A DNA stretch of 64,000 bases from Tranzscheliella williamsii (Eukaryota; Basidiomycota; Ustilaginomycetes; Ustilaginales; Ustilaginaceae). Location: positions 62,001 to 126,000 of the forward strand of contig JALBYF010000013.1 of NCBI GenBank assembly GCA_023212725.1, in the 5' to 3' direction. Below the pieces are notes generated by a model, which was not told the DNA's origin, ran no database searches, and worked only from the letters and a program-made list of their open reading frames with translations. Made by a program: the position numbers and the translations under genes. Shown in pieces: positions 38,656 to 50,997 of this stretch (within the stretch, counting starts at the first letter, position 1; every line of letters starts with the position of its first letter).

Positions 38656-41318
38656 TCTGGGTCTGCAATCCTGCGATAAGCTCAAAGCTGAGCGCTCAAC
38701 GGTGACGGGGCCGGCATCGGGATATGTGGATTGCAATGCTGAGGGATTAGCGAGCCTCGCCGACGCGATGCCAAACGCGCGAGAGGGTGTTGCCAGATGG
38801 AATGCGACTACCTCTAACGTCCCGAAACGGGAAGCGACACGCAGAGGTGTAAGGCCCGACTGCCATGGAACAATCGGGCAAGGAAGAAATGTAGTTGATG
38901 GTGTGCTGATTTGGGATCCGCCAGATGGGATGACAAGGGCTGTTGGATGATGAATCGAGTTGGTTAGATGGCGGACAAGGTGCGGGTTTGAGGATCTTGA
39001 AACAGAAGCGGAAGAGAGCCGTTCTCGTTTCAATCTCCATCGTAATGAATAGACCCACTCGCACGAGAAATTGAAGCGCGCGGCCTTGATCACAATTGTC
39101 ATGCATATTGCCACAAGATTTGTGCGCTGTTTTGCACTGGTCGCAAGACGAAGCAAAGAGTGCCTTTGGCCAACGGTGGTCTGCGGCTAGAAGCATTGCT
39201 TTGTGGTTGTGCTCCTTGTTGCCTGGTGACTAGCATTAATCATTGCGAGCAAGAGCACCGACGACAGGCTATCTTTTCGTGTAATAGTATAAGATTTTAG
39301 AGCTTTAACGGCGCCAAGCTGCCGTTTCCGAATGCGTCTTTTCGGCCGTGAGACAAAGGGTTGCAATACCACGTGGATGAAGGCGCGGCGAATAAGTCTC
39401 GCTGGCACTGGCACGTCTAGGGCAGCTGTACTAGCGCATCGATCCAACGGCGACTTTACCGCCAGATGGCAACCATGCTGATTTGAAATCAGCCTTCGAG
39501 CACGCTTCGACCTGCGAGCGGTCACAAGTGCCGAAGGCAATCTATGGCTTCCAACCAGTCTCGATGTTTGTGTAAGCCATAAGCCAGCTCGCCGGCTAGC
39601 CGCCCTGGCTCTCATCACTGACGCAATGGGCGCAGAGTCGACTCGAGCCGAGTCAAAGCGGAGATGGGACCGCCGACTGAAAAGGCATGCTCCTCACACT
39701 CCGCCAGCTGGCTCACGTCTCCCATTTGGACCCTTTATTGTCGGACTTGCACTCTACCCGAAGCGAGAAAGGTACGCGCAGTATGACGAATAGCTTGTAA
39801 CTCCTCCGTCCACTGCGCCACGGGGCCGCTCTGCCCGAGATCGATATAATGCACATTGTGGTGAGAGCTGGCACCGTTCAGCTAGGTGTGGGGTTCGCAG
39901 CTAGTCTAAAAGCGAGAGAGCCTATAAACCCACACTGGCGGGTATGGTGACAATTTAGGGGTCACCAGCGGGTCGAATCGGATTGGACGACAGGAGTTTC
40001 GAATGCTCCCACATCTGTCGCTTCCTCACCGATTTGACCACATACAGCCATGGTTACAGCGTGGGCATGACGCCTGGGCGGAGCTTGCAAATTGTCTTTG
40101 ATAAACTGGCAGCCACACCAAGGTAAGGGGACTCAACGCAAACTGGCATACCGCGAGTTGTGAATGAAGTCCCACACAAGTGTAGCTTTACGTACGTTGC
40201 TGCTTCAGATTTTTCTGGGGAGAAATACCCGTACTCGCGATCCGGCTCGCTGTGACAAATGCATACAGAAGTTTGACCTTTGTATGCGGCGCTATGGTCA
40301 GCTAGCAATCAAGAAGCACGAGTAAGCCCGTGTCGAAGGGCAATACCGCCGAGGCCCAGAATATATCACACTTCGCTGCACATTGTGACTCTATCGAAGC
40401 CGGTTATTTGGGTGACCCGTGAGAAGGCTTGTGCTCGTGCATGACGGAGCTTCAATCAGCTCTGCACTTTAGAGTAACAGCTTAGTGTACAAACAACGCT
40501 ACTCGGTTTTGCTCTCGTAGCTCTTGCTGGCATCTTTTGTCGCGGCACAGCGCTCCCTTTAGAGCAAAACAATACAAGTTACTCACTCCGTCGGGATTGC
40601 AGAGCTTCTCAGTCCGCTTCATCGCCTCCTCTTTGCCTTGGCGTGAGAAAGCGGTCAGCACCCATCCTGGATTATGGTTGAACGCCCGTGATGTCGGGCA
40701 ACCGGACGCGGTATCTAGAAGGCCGTAAAAGATGACCATACCCAAGCTTGAGCTTTAGCACTGCCGGGACGCCTGACACGCCCCAAGACGAGGGTTCATC
40801 AAAATGATGCTTTATTCGTGCGCGAAGCGTTGCGTGCTGCTCTGAGGTACAGCACTTGACGGCGTTCTTGCCATGCGAGGCTGCACAAGCCATCGGTGTC
40901 CAAATTTTCAGCGGCAAAGTAAGCCTGGACCCCGTCCTCTGCCTCGTGCGAAGCGCCTCGCCTTCGCCCAGCCAGATTTCAGACTTCGAAGCACTAATCA
41001 AGGTGTCGGATGTCCCTTGGCAGCCATTCCACCGGCAGCCCTGTGACAAACATAATCCCAATGCCTCTGGACAACCGGCACGTTGGGCCAGACGGATTTG
41101 GACCTAGTCCAGGCCCAACATCGGGACGGCCCCCTGGACACGGACTGATGTCAGGTACCTTCTCTTTTGCTGGGCCCAGAGGCGGTAGCCAGTCCCGCTC
41201 TTCTTCTGGCTCAACTTCACTGGCTGCCAACGCAATAATTGCAGTCTTTTGGCCGTTTTCGTTCTTTGCGAACGATAACTGTCTGTCTACAGACTGTTCT
41301 ACATTAATGAGCTTGACA

Positions 41319-41360
41319 TTGGGATCGATTCAGTACCCATCGACGTTGGAATCGATTCAG
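41319..41360. repeat. Two-copy direct repeat, 27-bp period
   Basis: The sequences ttgggatcgattcag (41319-41333) and ttggaatcgattcag (41346-41360) differ by one base. A 6-bp-stem palindrome (gtctgtctacagac, 41281-41294) lies just upstream. Function unknown. Confidence 0.7.
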
Positions 41361-42997
41361 CATCTAAGTCTCTAGTTGAGGCTCAAAGATGATGATTGGG
41401 ATCTGGTTCAGAAGGTGTCGAGGCAAACAAAGAGCGCTGTTGTTGTTATCGCGGCCTCATCTTCCAATAGGCCGGCTCGAGATGGAGGCGTTGAGCCTTA
41501 TTTTTTTCCTGCCGGGAGAACGGACAAGGGAGTTGGGTCTAGTCTTTGGCAGCATCTAGCAGCGTTCCCGCGTCTACACCCCGTTCGTGAGGGTGAAGTT
41601 GACGTTTCTGTTCTCGGCATCTTTGGCAATATCCTCGTTGATTTTGCATATACAGTACAGCTCCGACCGACTCACTCGTCGTTTGTGCAATATAAAACAC
41701 CCATCACCCCCACTACCCTCAAACAGGACCGTCTTCTCATGATGTCGTACGCTTCTTCGTTCAGTACATCCTGACATTCGCGTCTGACCTTCTCGGCTGT
41801 GCTCATAAGCCTCGAAATGTGAGCAGACTGAAGCGTAGCCAGAAGAATGAGTTACCGCCACGGGAACGTCACCTCAGGTATGAAGGATGTTCCGGCAAGT
41901 GTTGCGTTCTGCTAAGCGAGGAAAGCCGAGTGTTAAGTCGGAAGGGATGGACTTTTCGTTGTTTGGTCTGGAATTGGTTCCCATCTCAGATGGGTCCGGA
42001 TCGTGTAGCTCGGTGCTCCAGCCAATCTCCTCCGAGTTCTTTGCGAACGCCTTGCATGGTGAATGCACAAGAATACGAGCACGCCTCTACGCGTGTATAG
42101 TTACGAGGTTCGTAGACCCATACCAGTGTGAAGTTCCGACCTAGGGGCCCGCGCGTTGCGGTAAGGTCATTGATTGAGGTTGACGGTCAAGTCGGCCCGG
42201 TACCGCCCAATCCCACAGCACTTCGGCGTCGGAGTTCAAGCTGCTTGGCCACAAGGTCGTCGATCGTTGCCGGGTGTCAACTCCAGCGTCGGTCCTTTAG
42301 AGAAACAGCACGAGCAAAATTGCTGTCTAAGACGATTTGGTCAGAGCCTACTCTGCATTCGAGATTGCCTTGTGGTTGAGCTCGGCGCTCAAGCTTCCGA
42401 AGCGGTTACCAATCACAAAATGATTTCACACCCGCCGTGAATCTGCACGTCGGAGTTGAGGTGCAAAGTTGGAGATGGATCGATTATCTCTCACGTCGAC
42501 ATGGTCATCCTCGCGTTAGGGACTTTGGAGCCCAGTAATGGAATATTGGGAAATAAAGCTAAGGAAGCTAAGGTTGCCTCGCCGACCACGCGCCGCAAGA
42601 GTTCTATAGATTGGTAAGGGCGCTTGACGCGCCACTACTTTTACTGAAACCAAACGCGCCTCGACGATCTCCGATCTGCAGGTAACTATAGCAGGTAACT
42701 TGTAACTTAGTCACAGTCACCGTATCAAGGCCTTTTTCGAAATTTCGGTTTTACGCTCAACAAGGGGATCCCAGAGATTCGAGCAAAAACGAGGGGGCAA
42801 TCGCCTCGGCGCAAGGGAGGCTTGTTGATTGAAGCATGTAACCTTGCATTCCTTGGTTTCACACGTCGGCTCCCTGATGATGATGGTCATTACTAGCTAG
42901 ATCGCTACGTCAGATGCGTCTGACGCCTTCCTAGCGAGTACCATGAGTGGATGCAGTTATTGGGTTGAGTTCCGCGTTCGCTTGCTGGTTATGCACC

Positions 42998-43033
42998 TGG
43001 GCGTTGTGGGCGTAGTGGGCGTTACGGGCGTGC
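42998..43033. repeat. 9-bp minisatellite, four units
   Basis: Four consecutive 9-bp units of the form (t/c)gggcgtNN at 42998, 43007, 43016 and 43025. It sits in the gene-free stretch. Confidence 0.8.
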
Positions 43034-43201
43034 ATTGGCTCGTGGGTCAGGACGGCGCGGTGTACTTGACCGGGACATGTCGAATCAAGAGAAGCGAGGC
43101 GTTTTACCAATCCATAGGATGGTACATATCGTATCCGCTTGCCACGAGCTCGAATCTGACCGATCCGCTTTTCCGGGCGTCAAGCAGGGATGCGCAACGG
43201 C

Positions 43202-43228
43202 GTCGATCTCCTCCAGAGGAGGATCGAC
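43202..43228. repeat. Short hairpin-forming palindrome
   Basis: The arms starting gtcgatctcctc and ending gaggaggatcgac can form a 12-bp stem with one bulged base and a three-base loop. It is not followed by any recognisable gene. Confidence 0.6.
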
Positions 43229-44900
43229 CATGCATCTCGGAGGTGTCGTTGTGAAAAAAGCGCATAGCAAGTCCATATCACCCGCGGCTCGGCTTTGTAT
43301 GACGCTCTGACGCACCTCGTGTTGTTCTCCGATCTCCTCCCGCCGTGCTATCACGACGCCTTGTACATACATGGACACTTTTTTCGCTCGGGTCACCATT
43401 TTTTTAGCTTACAGGAGGGGTGGTGGGTGTATGGCGTATTTCGGCGCATGCGGTAGCCTACGAGCAAGGAAACACTAAGCTCCCTATGACCGTGGAAAGA
43501 CGCGAGTGGGCCGCCGTCCTCCTCTCGCACAGTGAGCTCAACATAATTGCTCAGATACGTAGATGGTGGACCGGTTCGTTCCCGGCCCTTGACGGTACTG
43601 GGACTGCCGAAACCATTATCGCCTTTCTGAATCGGTCGGATGCGGAGAAAAAGCAGCGCTAAAGTGAATACAGGACCTTCGCTTTACTGAAAGTGGATTT
43701 GGTTGTCAAGGCGCAAGCTTGGAACGGCACCCGGAAGCTGTCGATTTGGGGCCTCCTCACTATCAAAACGCGCGCCTTGCTGCATCTGCTGCCCACTTGT
43801 TTTTATTATTGCGAGCAAGACTCGGCCAACTTCGAAATTGGCACAGCCTCACTCAGCCTCTTTCACCTCACCACTGCCCCCCGTTCCTATTTCCGCACCA
43901 CTGATCTGGTGCCGATTTTGGCGACGGCCTCCTACAAAGCTCGATTCAATGTATTCTGGTGTGGAAGGAGAGTCGGTTGATCCAGTCGACATTCACTCGT
44001 CAGAGCCAACTGCGCTTGCCTTGCGCTGCCCTCGGTGATGGTTCCTATCCTGGCCTTTTCTGGGTGTCGAATGCTTAGCTTCGATGTTGGCCTCTTGGTC
44101 GCTCCGAAGGGTATACCAACCCCACTACTCTCTGCCGTAGCTGGATAATATTCGACCGGTGGCGGGCGTACAGTAGCGCTAAACTAGGAGGAAGCGTAGA
44201 AAGCGTGGACCATCGAAAGAAGACGGGTGTGCGGCGAGGCAGGCGAGGTGGCGTATCAGCAGAGCGCTGTCTGGTTTGCTTTCCGATGCAGGTGCTTTCA
44301 ATCCTTTGATGCGTGGGTGCCAGATCATCCGCGATGTGGTTTCTTTTGCCCACCCGAGCTGCCATTTCTTTGGTCTTCTGTCTCCCGTCACCTCTTGCAG
44401 CGGCCCGTTTCCTTAGTCCTGGCCATTCCTACGGCAGAAGAGGAGAACTCTGTTTCTGGCCAGACTCGCTCTTGTGCCGGAGCCGCCGCATAGCAACATT
44501 ATAGGTCCAAGCGGGCTGACATCCGTCTCCTCGCATGACAAGCATGTCCAGCGTGATGCGCTCAGCCGCATCCACCAGATGATACGCACCCAGCTTTCCT
44601 GATGCCTTTGGCCTAATCAGCGAGTATAGTCCAGGCTCTGCAGACCCTGCGCGGCGTAAAATTACATGGATGCACCGTGTCCGTCGTCGCTCTGATGACC
44701 TGTCGGCGTCCTCTGCCGCCCACTGTTCTCCTTTGAGGTCCCGCTTCTCCACGTACCCTTTTGTCGCCCAAAAGGGCAAGTCGGCTTCCACATCGCTTTG
44801 GTGCGTTGCTTAGCCAGCCGAGATGTCCGAAGCGCCCTCCCCTCGAGCAAGCACCACTCAGCCCACTGACATGTGTGCATATGCACGGCAGCAAAGTTAA

Positions 44901-47900
44901 TGCTGGTATCTTCTTCTCGCCCTAGTTTGCAACTCACACTACACCGTCACTCTCTCGCCATCCTTCTTCACCGTTGAACTGGCAAAACGCCAACGGCGCC
45001 TCCCTTCATTTGGTTTTGCAACACCTCATCTGCCCTCTGCTTGCCCGCACAACCACACACTTCGTCGACGCTTACTCGCCGCCTCTCCATTACCCCTTTC
45101 CTTGTCGTATTTTGTGGCGCTCTAGATCGCCTGCTAGTATCACAGAGCGGGCATCAGCCACCTCGTGGCAAGCTGCGTCGGGCTGCTGGCCAGAGCGCTT
45201 CACTAAACCATCCTTTCGGAATGGCTTCGGCTTGCCAGCTGCAGGGAAAATCGTTGCGCCGACTGCCACCTTCATCGCCGAATACCAGTGACGCTTGTTT
45301 CCCTCCTGTCCTTTGGACCAAATATCCCATGCATCGTATCGGCGTATAGCCACGCTTCGACCTTTACTTCTGCGGCATCGCCGTGAGTGTTGCCTTCTCC
45401 AGCTTGCCATCTTCGCTTCTTCCTCTCATCTCCTCTTCTTTCGTTCCGTCTCTCCTTCCTTCCTCCTAGTTTACCTCAGACTACCTCTTCTGGCTCAAAA
45501 CTCTCTGGTGGAAAGGATTCTTGGCGGCTTCTAGTATTCGGCCTTTCATAGCCATAACTATTCGAGCGTTTTTGGACTCCACTTGTTCGCAACTCGCTCA
45601 TTGCATCGTCTCGACAGTCAACGCATCTATCATACATCTTCTCAAGAGACGCTTCCGAACATATCAGCTGGTTTGCTTAGTTTAAGGGTTTCTGTTTCTT
45701 CCAACAAGTGCGACGTTCAAACAGATTCGCGCCGGCATACCAACAAATTTGCATCCAGCCAACTGGTGCTCTTTGGACCTACGAATACAGGAGGTGGATC
45801 ACTTGCCTGTCGGTCTCGCAGGTTTGTTGGTTTTCAGCTGCAACATCCCGTGCCAACGCCACGATCAGAAACGCCACTTGGCGTACAGCGCCTTCCAGCT
45901 GCACCTTCCCCAACAGTTGGTGTGGACGTAAGCTTCATTCCGGCTGGCTCGGTCAAAGCTCGGCATCTAGCCACGCCAGCAAAGTAAGTGTAGTTACGTA
46001 CAGTGTTGACTTGCCATGCGCCTCCTGTCTCCGAGAAACAGTGTTAGATGAAACGCCATGCTCGCAATTTTTCGTCGGTTCTCATGGTTCCAAACACCGT
46101 CAACAAGCTTGGAAGGGAACGGCTCGTGAAACATGTGCTCTGCCCTCAATACGTGGGGTTCTCGTGGTTCTCGGGCCAACCAAATGTGGCGCTAACCTCC
46201 ATGTGTCGGTCGCCTCTCGCCATCAGCATGGCTGACCTTACCTTTGCGGTCTTTCACCGTCTTTTCGCTTTCTGTGGCAACTACAGATCTCGGTTTGTCC
46301 ACACAGATTCTCAGTTGACCTCTGCATCTCAGCGCCGCGGGTGGAAGTATCACAAGCTCAGTCTGGCTTTGTTGACTTTACGACGACATTGTCAAAAGAC
46401 ACACGCCTACGTTAGATTGCGTCTTCCGGTAAGTATCTCTCGAGGGCAGAATGGTTATGGAGCATGTCGAGTACTAGCTACGCTCGAGACATTGTCCACT
46501 GGCTCTTGATGGAGAACGCAGGCTCGATGAAGAACTGTTGATTCTCAGCTGGGGGCCGTCCCGATGCTCTCTCGACAATGTACTGAGACAACAGCATCCC
46601 GGCCAGCTCGCGGAAGGAACGGGCTTATACCAGCGCAGGCGCACGCCGGGCTGGTCGTCGGGCTCGCTAGGGTCGGCGATGTGGCACTACCCGTCCGTCG
46701 TTTTGCGTCATTTTTGTCTGGGAGAAGACAGTTTGCCGCCCAACAGCTGATCGACCACCCGTGCTGACCCCTTTGCTGCGAAAGTTGGCAATGGTTCTAT
46801 GTCATACGCTTGGTGGAGTCCCTCCCTTGACAGGCGGTAATATGATGCGGTAAATTGCACTCGCTTACGCGAAAGAGCATGCCAGCGAGTCCTATTTTCA
46901 TGCGACAAAATATTGATGGAGTTGGCCCTGCCGCTCTAACATACCCCTTGCGGGCATTCATTGCACCCTCAGGAGCCACAACAAGCCCTATGGCCACCGT
47001 ACCAAGGGCGTTCGCTACCACGACTTGACCATGCCTAGCGTGGATTGCTGTGCACCAAAGTCCCGCGCGCGAGGAATAAGCGGGAGCGAGGCGGCTGGAC
47101 CGGTCGCGATGCGTCGCATCCGGTGACCTGATTCCCACGATCCTGTTGCAGCTATCGTTAGCGAGCTCAAGGAGGGCGACGAGTACCTATGTAACGGACA
47201 TGGCTCAAGGCTCGTTGGTGTATACGCTTTTTGCTTCAACGACCCTGCTTGCCATCGGGAATTGCCGTCGGTTCTCATCCGACTCGGCAATCTTAACCTT
47301 ATGCCGTGGGAGACCGAGCTAGCTTATCTACCGAGGAAGTGAATTACATTGCGATAGATCGAGCGCAACGGGCGGCGGGGGTGCGCACCTGCATTCTAGC
47401 TAGCTAGCATTGCCGTCTCTACTCTCCGGTGCGTCCGTTGTGCTTGCTTCGTGGTCTCTTTCACCTCCCTGGATCTGCTCGGCCCCGGTCTCGCTACGCT
47501 TTGCCAGCTGGGAACGTTCAGACTCGGTAGAATCTGGTCTGGCTGGCCCAGATCGACGTAGCTGGAAGAGAGGCTTCATGGCAATGACGATCGAGCCTGT
47601 TAACGTTGTGCGCTTTACTCATGCATGGTCATTTCGGAGGCTCCGGAGTGGTTGCTACCCAAGTCTATGGAACAATGCTCTCCAACTGCTCTACTTGTTC
47701 GCATACTGACCTCTATCAGCCTGCTTCCGTCATTTACTCTCGACTCCCCTTACTTATTTCAGTAAAAGTACCGTCCTCCGTCGAGTAAACGGTCACGGCA
47801 GCTAGACAGCTCTAAAGGTCCCAACGCTTCCGGACATCCTAAGAAAGCTCCGATCAGGCTGTTTTTTCTCCCAGGTTGTCGAAATCCGCCAGTCGATCTT

Positions 47901-48095
47901 TCGGCCTGACCTGTCCAGCTTCTTCAGGATCCACACGTACATTCTTTATCAAGGGCAGAAGGGAGAGTTGAATTGCTCAACTTTGTAGTTACTGCAAGGC
48001 TAAACCGCTGTCCTCGCTGCGCTTGGATGAATTCGGTGATTTGCAGAGAAGGATCGCATCGCTAAGCTGCCTCACGCCTCTGTCCGCTGTTGACA
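44901..48095 (+). promoter_or_regulatory. Probable promoter and spliced leader of the RFX gene
   Basis: From about 44930 the plus strand becomes C/T-rich with CTCACAC/CTCTCGCC motifs, then long pyrimidine tracts (about 45410-45480), as in fungal leaders. Donor-like sites GTGAGT (~45380), GTAAGT (~45987) and GTAAGT (~46431) occur on the same strand. The sequence gctaacctcc...gccatcag (~46190-46226) is a good branch point and acceptor. No frame here encodes a recognisable protein. The simplest reading is a long 5' leader with one or more introns and upstream ORFs ahead of the RFX start at 48096; this is inference. Confidence 0.4.
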
Positions 48096-50195
48096 ATGTC
48101 ACTGCCTCCGTTTCCGGACCAGAGCGGCTCGAACAGCTTCCCCTACCGGCCGAACACCGCCGATTCCTATTGGAATAGAAACAGCGGCATGAATCACCAA
48201 AGGCAGGATTATGCTGAATCTTCCACCTCTGGTCGACATCCGCCGCATTCCAGGCCGGAGCCGTTGCAGGCGGTATCCAGCGGCTCATATTTGGCAACGC
48301 AGCCCGGGGACTACCTTGGCGCCAATGTCATAACGCCAAAGCAGACAACCTTTACCCGCGATCATGCACATAGGAGTTTGCATCCAGATGCGGGCACATC
48401 GCAAGATTTCAATAGCGCGGGCGCTGCCTACGTCGAGCCTTCCTCGCGGTTTGTTCATGCCGATAGCGCTCAGTCTTTCGGCCAGGGCATGCTCTCCAGC
48501 ACAGCAGCCGCCCCACCTCTGGGCGGAAACGCCTGGCCATCGATAACTCCTCAAGCGGCAGCCTCTTCGTATGGCCGGTTATCCTACTCGCACCCGCCAG
48601 CTCCAGCTTCCTGGTCCTCCGAGATGGTCATGCCAGTCTCTTCGCAGCAACTCGCCTATCAGACATCCTCGTCGGCCAACACAAGCCCTCAGCGGAGCCA
48701 GAATTATTTCGATGTTCCCGCGGAGTCGTTAAACTACGCAAGCAGTTTAGTCCACGCAGACACACCACCTTATCATCTGTATGGAGGTCCATCGAACAAG
48801 GTCACCGAATCTCATTCATACCCAGCCATGATTCCACCTGAATACTCGCCAGAGGACATCGACCATACTCTTTCGCAGATTGCGACGCTCTACAAGACGG
48901 CCAATACAAAGAAAATGGCAGAGTTCTACCGCGATAAATGGGCGCGCATGTGGTAAGTGCTTAGAAGACGGCAGTGACCGGTAAATGGCAACTAACAACC
49001 TCACGTCCCTGTTGTGCTTCTCCTTCGACTCAGGCTGACTTGCAACTACATGCTGAAGCCATCCATCCAGATATCGGTACCGCGAACCATCTTGCACGAG
49101 TCATACCGCCGAGCCTGCGACTCGTTCGGCTTGGAGGCGCTTCAAGCCGCCTCGTTCGGAAAGGTTCTGCGCAGCCAATTCCCAGATGTCGCTCAGCGTC
49201 GCCTGGGCGGCCGGGGAAAAACGCGCTTTCACTACTGCGGGTTCGGTACAGCCAACGAGCGCGAAGCCTTCAAAGTGAAATCGCTGCTTGAGGACGAAAA
49301 AGCAGGACGGCTGCAACTCAGCGTCGGTATGAGTGCAGAGTTTGCTGCTGAAGGCAAAGCTAAGGCCGAGTCTGAGGGCAACGATACGGAAGCTTCTTCA
49401 TCCAGTCGAAGCGCGTTCTCTGATCTTCCTCCCGCAGAGCACGATCGCATGCTTTCTTTGGCTGGATACGAATCTCACGGTGTCACCACTACACCTGAAA
49501 ACGTTGGCATGAGCGCAACTGACGACCGGCTCGCAGCATCTGCATTTGCAACTCTGAATAGTGGTTCCTTGTTGCAAACTTCTAACTCCCAGTATTCGGA
49601 GCATCACGGCCAACAAGGGCAGCAGCAGCTTTCGAACATGCCACCACAAGGTCCGCCCTCCCATTACCAGCAATGGCCGACTTCTAGTATACCGAGAAGG
49701 CACACGGTTTCACACTCACTCACGTACCCAGCTCACGGAGGCGACATGCTTATTATTCCAAACATGAGCATGCATCCAACGGTTTCGACACTTTCCACAG
49801 GTATCGCGGCCACCGGTGCCGAAGCGTCGTACGGCCCCAGTCATGTTGCTGGTGACCAGTCTACGCTTCATTCGCAGCTAAACAGCCCTGCCTCGTCGCT
49901 TCATGGATACTACCACGTACAAGAGCCGCCGGACGTACAGGTAGCACAATACCGCCGTAACCTGAGCCTCGCAGAATGGCCAGCTTCAGGCGAAGTAGGC
50001 ATCAAGCAACAAGGAGCGGTCGTGACCGCATCTCAACCGCCGCCTGAAGGAAGGAAGGCATGGTGTGAGTGCGGATGTAGGGACCATGGGACGTTGGTTC
50101 CGTTCGATGCGAGTTCTAACCTGGTTTATTTTTGAACAGCAAATCCACCGGGTCCGGATCACCTCGAGCCTTTTGACCCACAACGCAATGCGTAA
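48096..50195 (+). CDS. RFX1: RFX-family DNA-binding transcription factor (three coding exons)
   Basis: Coding exons are 48096-48952, 49034-50064 and 50140-50195, giving 647 aa. Intron 1 (81 nt) has GTAAGT and TCGACTCAG. Intron 2 (75 nt) has GTGAGT, a CTAAC branch point and GAACAG. Splicing 1 joins KWARMW to LTCNYMLKPSIQ and completes the winged-helix RFX DNA-binding domain (~278-350): SVPRTILHESYRRACD, ASFGKVLRSQFPD and the diagnostic RRLGGRGKTRFHYCGFG. Splicing 2 changes the C-terminus to SNPPGPDHLEPFDPQRNA. The N-terminal 270 residues and the region after the domain are Ser/Gln/Pro-rich. I see no clear RFX dimerisation region. Fungal RFX proteins (Crt1 in yeast) repress DNA-damage and ribonucleotide-reductase genes; that role here is by family only. 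The start is the first ATG of the exon-1 frame. Confidence 0.88.
48953..49033 (+). other. Intron 1 of the RFX gene
   Basis: An 81-nt intron interrupting the RFX DNA-binding domain between the second and third bases of a Trp codon. Donor GTAAGT, acceptor GACTCAG. Retention gives an immediate TAA. Confidence 0.88.
50065..50139 (+). other. Intron 2 of the RFX gene
   Basis: A 75-nt intron with a GTGAGT donor, CTAAC branch point and TTTTTGAACAG acceptor. Retention would add a Cys-containing alternative C-terminus that stops at 50135 inside the intron. Confidence 0.75.
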
Positions 50196-50997
50196 CAGCT
50201 CTCGGATCTTTTGCATACCGCAGTCCTCATCAACATTAGCAGCAAATCAGCGCAGTTCTTAGTTCGCACAACTCAGCGCGGCATTGTAGCTCAAACCTAT
50301 TCGGCGGTGTTGCTGTAGGAATTGGCCGACCTGAAGACCTACAGAACGTACCACAAGAGAGCGTTCACGTGCAGTTGGCAACACTGAAAGGTATGCCTTG
50401 CCGCCAGCGCAGCACGGCCAACCTCAATTATTTGATCGCGACATCATCAGACTTGTCTTCGAAACGGGATGCATCGACAGTAGTCAAGTCATGGGACACG
50501 GTTTCTTATATTCAATGCGGACCAATCACCGTTCCGCAGACCCGCCTCGGTGTAGGCTCCGCAGGCCTTGTCGCCACCGACCCCTCGGTGGCCTGGTCGA
50601 TGTGGCCACAGACACAAGCATTGCACGCCCTGCGCCGACATGACGCGAAACAGGGCGTCATGTGTCGCAACATCCATTTCACTGCCACTACTCCGTTCCC
50701 TGCCCCCTTCCGCCGAGCTTCGTCGTTGTGGCCGACCATTCTTCCCCCTCCAATCTTACCGGCTTGACTGCAGACAGTGCCCGGGCTACTGTATTTCGCA
50801 TCGATACACGAATCCCAGCTATCGCAGTCCTTCTCATTCGCCGCCTGATATCGCATTACCGTCGGCGGACAGCTGACCATCGGGCGGGCTGGAGTGTTGC
50901 AATGAGGATGTGGCTAGGGCGCTTGCATGCAGGAGCGTAGGGGTACACTGCGGGTGAGGGAGGGCGGGGAAGGGGACGACTGGGTGGAGAGGGTGGC
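50196..50997. other. Convergent 3' region, RFX and uS9m genes
   Basis: These 802 bp between two convergent stop codons should contain both 3' ends. Short frames on both strands overlap each other and lack motifs; no gene is supported. Confidence 0.5.

Larger units (their letters stand above)
38530..44900. other. 6.4-kb stretch with no supportable gene
   Basis: Beyond the promoter of the upstream minus-strand gene, this stretch contains only short frames on both strands with no family match I can support. It carries small repeats: a GCCTGA microsatellite (38625-38654), a 27-bp-period direct repeat (41319-41360), a 9-bp minisatellite (42998-43033) and a 12-bp-stem hairpin (43202-43228). Two minus-strand frames near 40.5-41.1 kb and one plus-strand frame at 43.4-43.7 kb look slightly protein-like and are discussed as findings. 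No long terminal repeats, reverse transcriptase or transposase motifs were recognised. Confidence 0.5.

Noticed and set aside
39187..39618. 143-aa minus-strand frame upstream of the disordered-protein gene
   Set aside because: It is Arg/Ala/Ser-rich with no recognisable domain, and the overlapping strand shows equally long random frames nearby.
41010..41375. Pro/Gly/Ser-rich 121-aa plus-strand frame
   Set aside because: It overlaps a similar-length minus-strand frame, has no signal peptide or motif, and is compositionally ordinary for random GC-rich DNA.
42128..42440. Overlapping plus-strand frames near 42.1-42.4 kb as a transposon remnant
   Set aside because: No transposase, integrase or reverse-transcriptase motif could be recognised in any of the six frames, and no flanking repeats were found.
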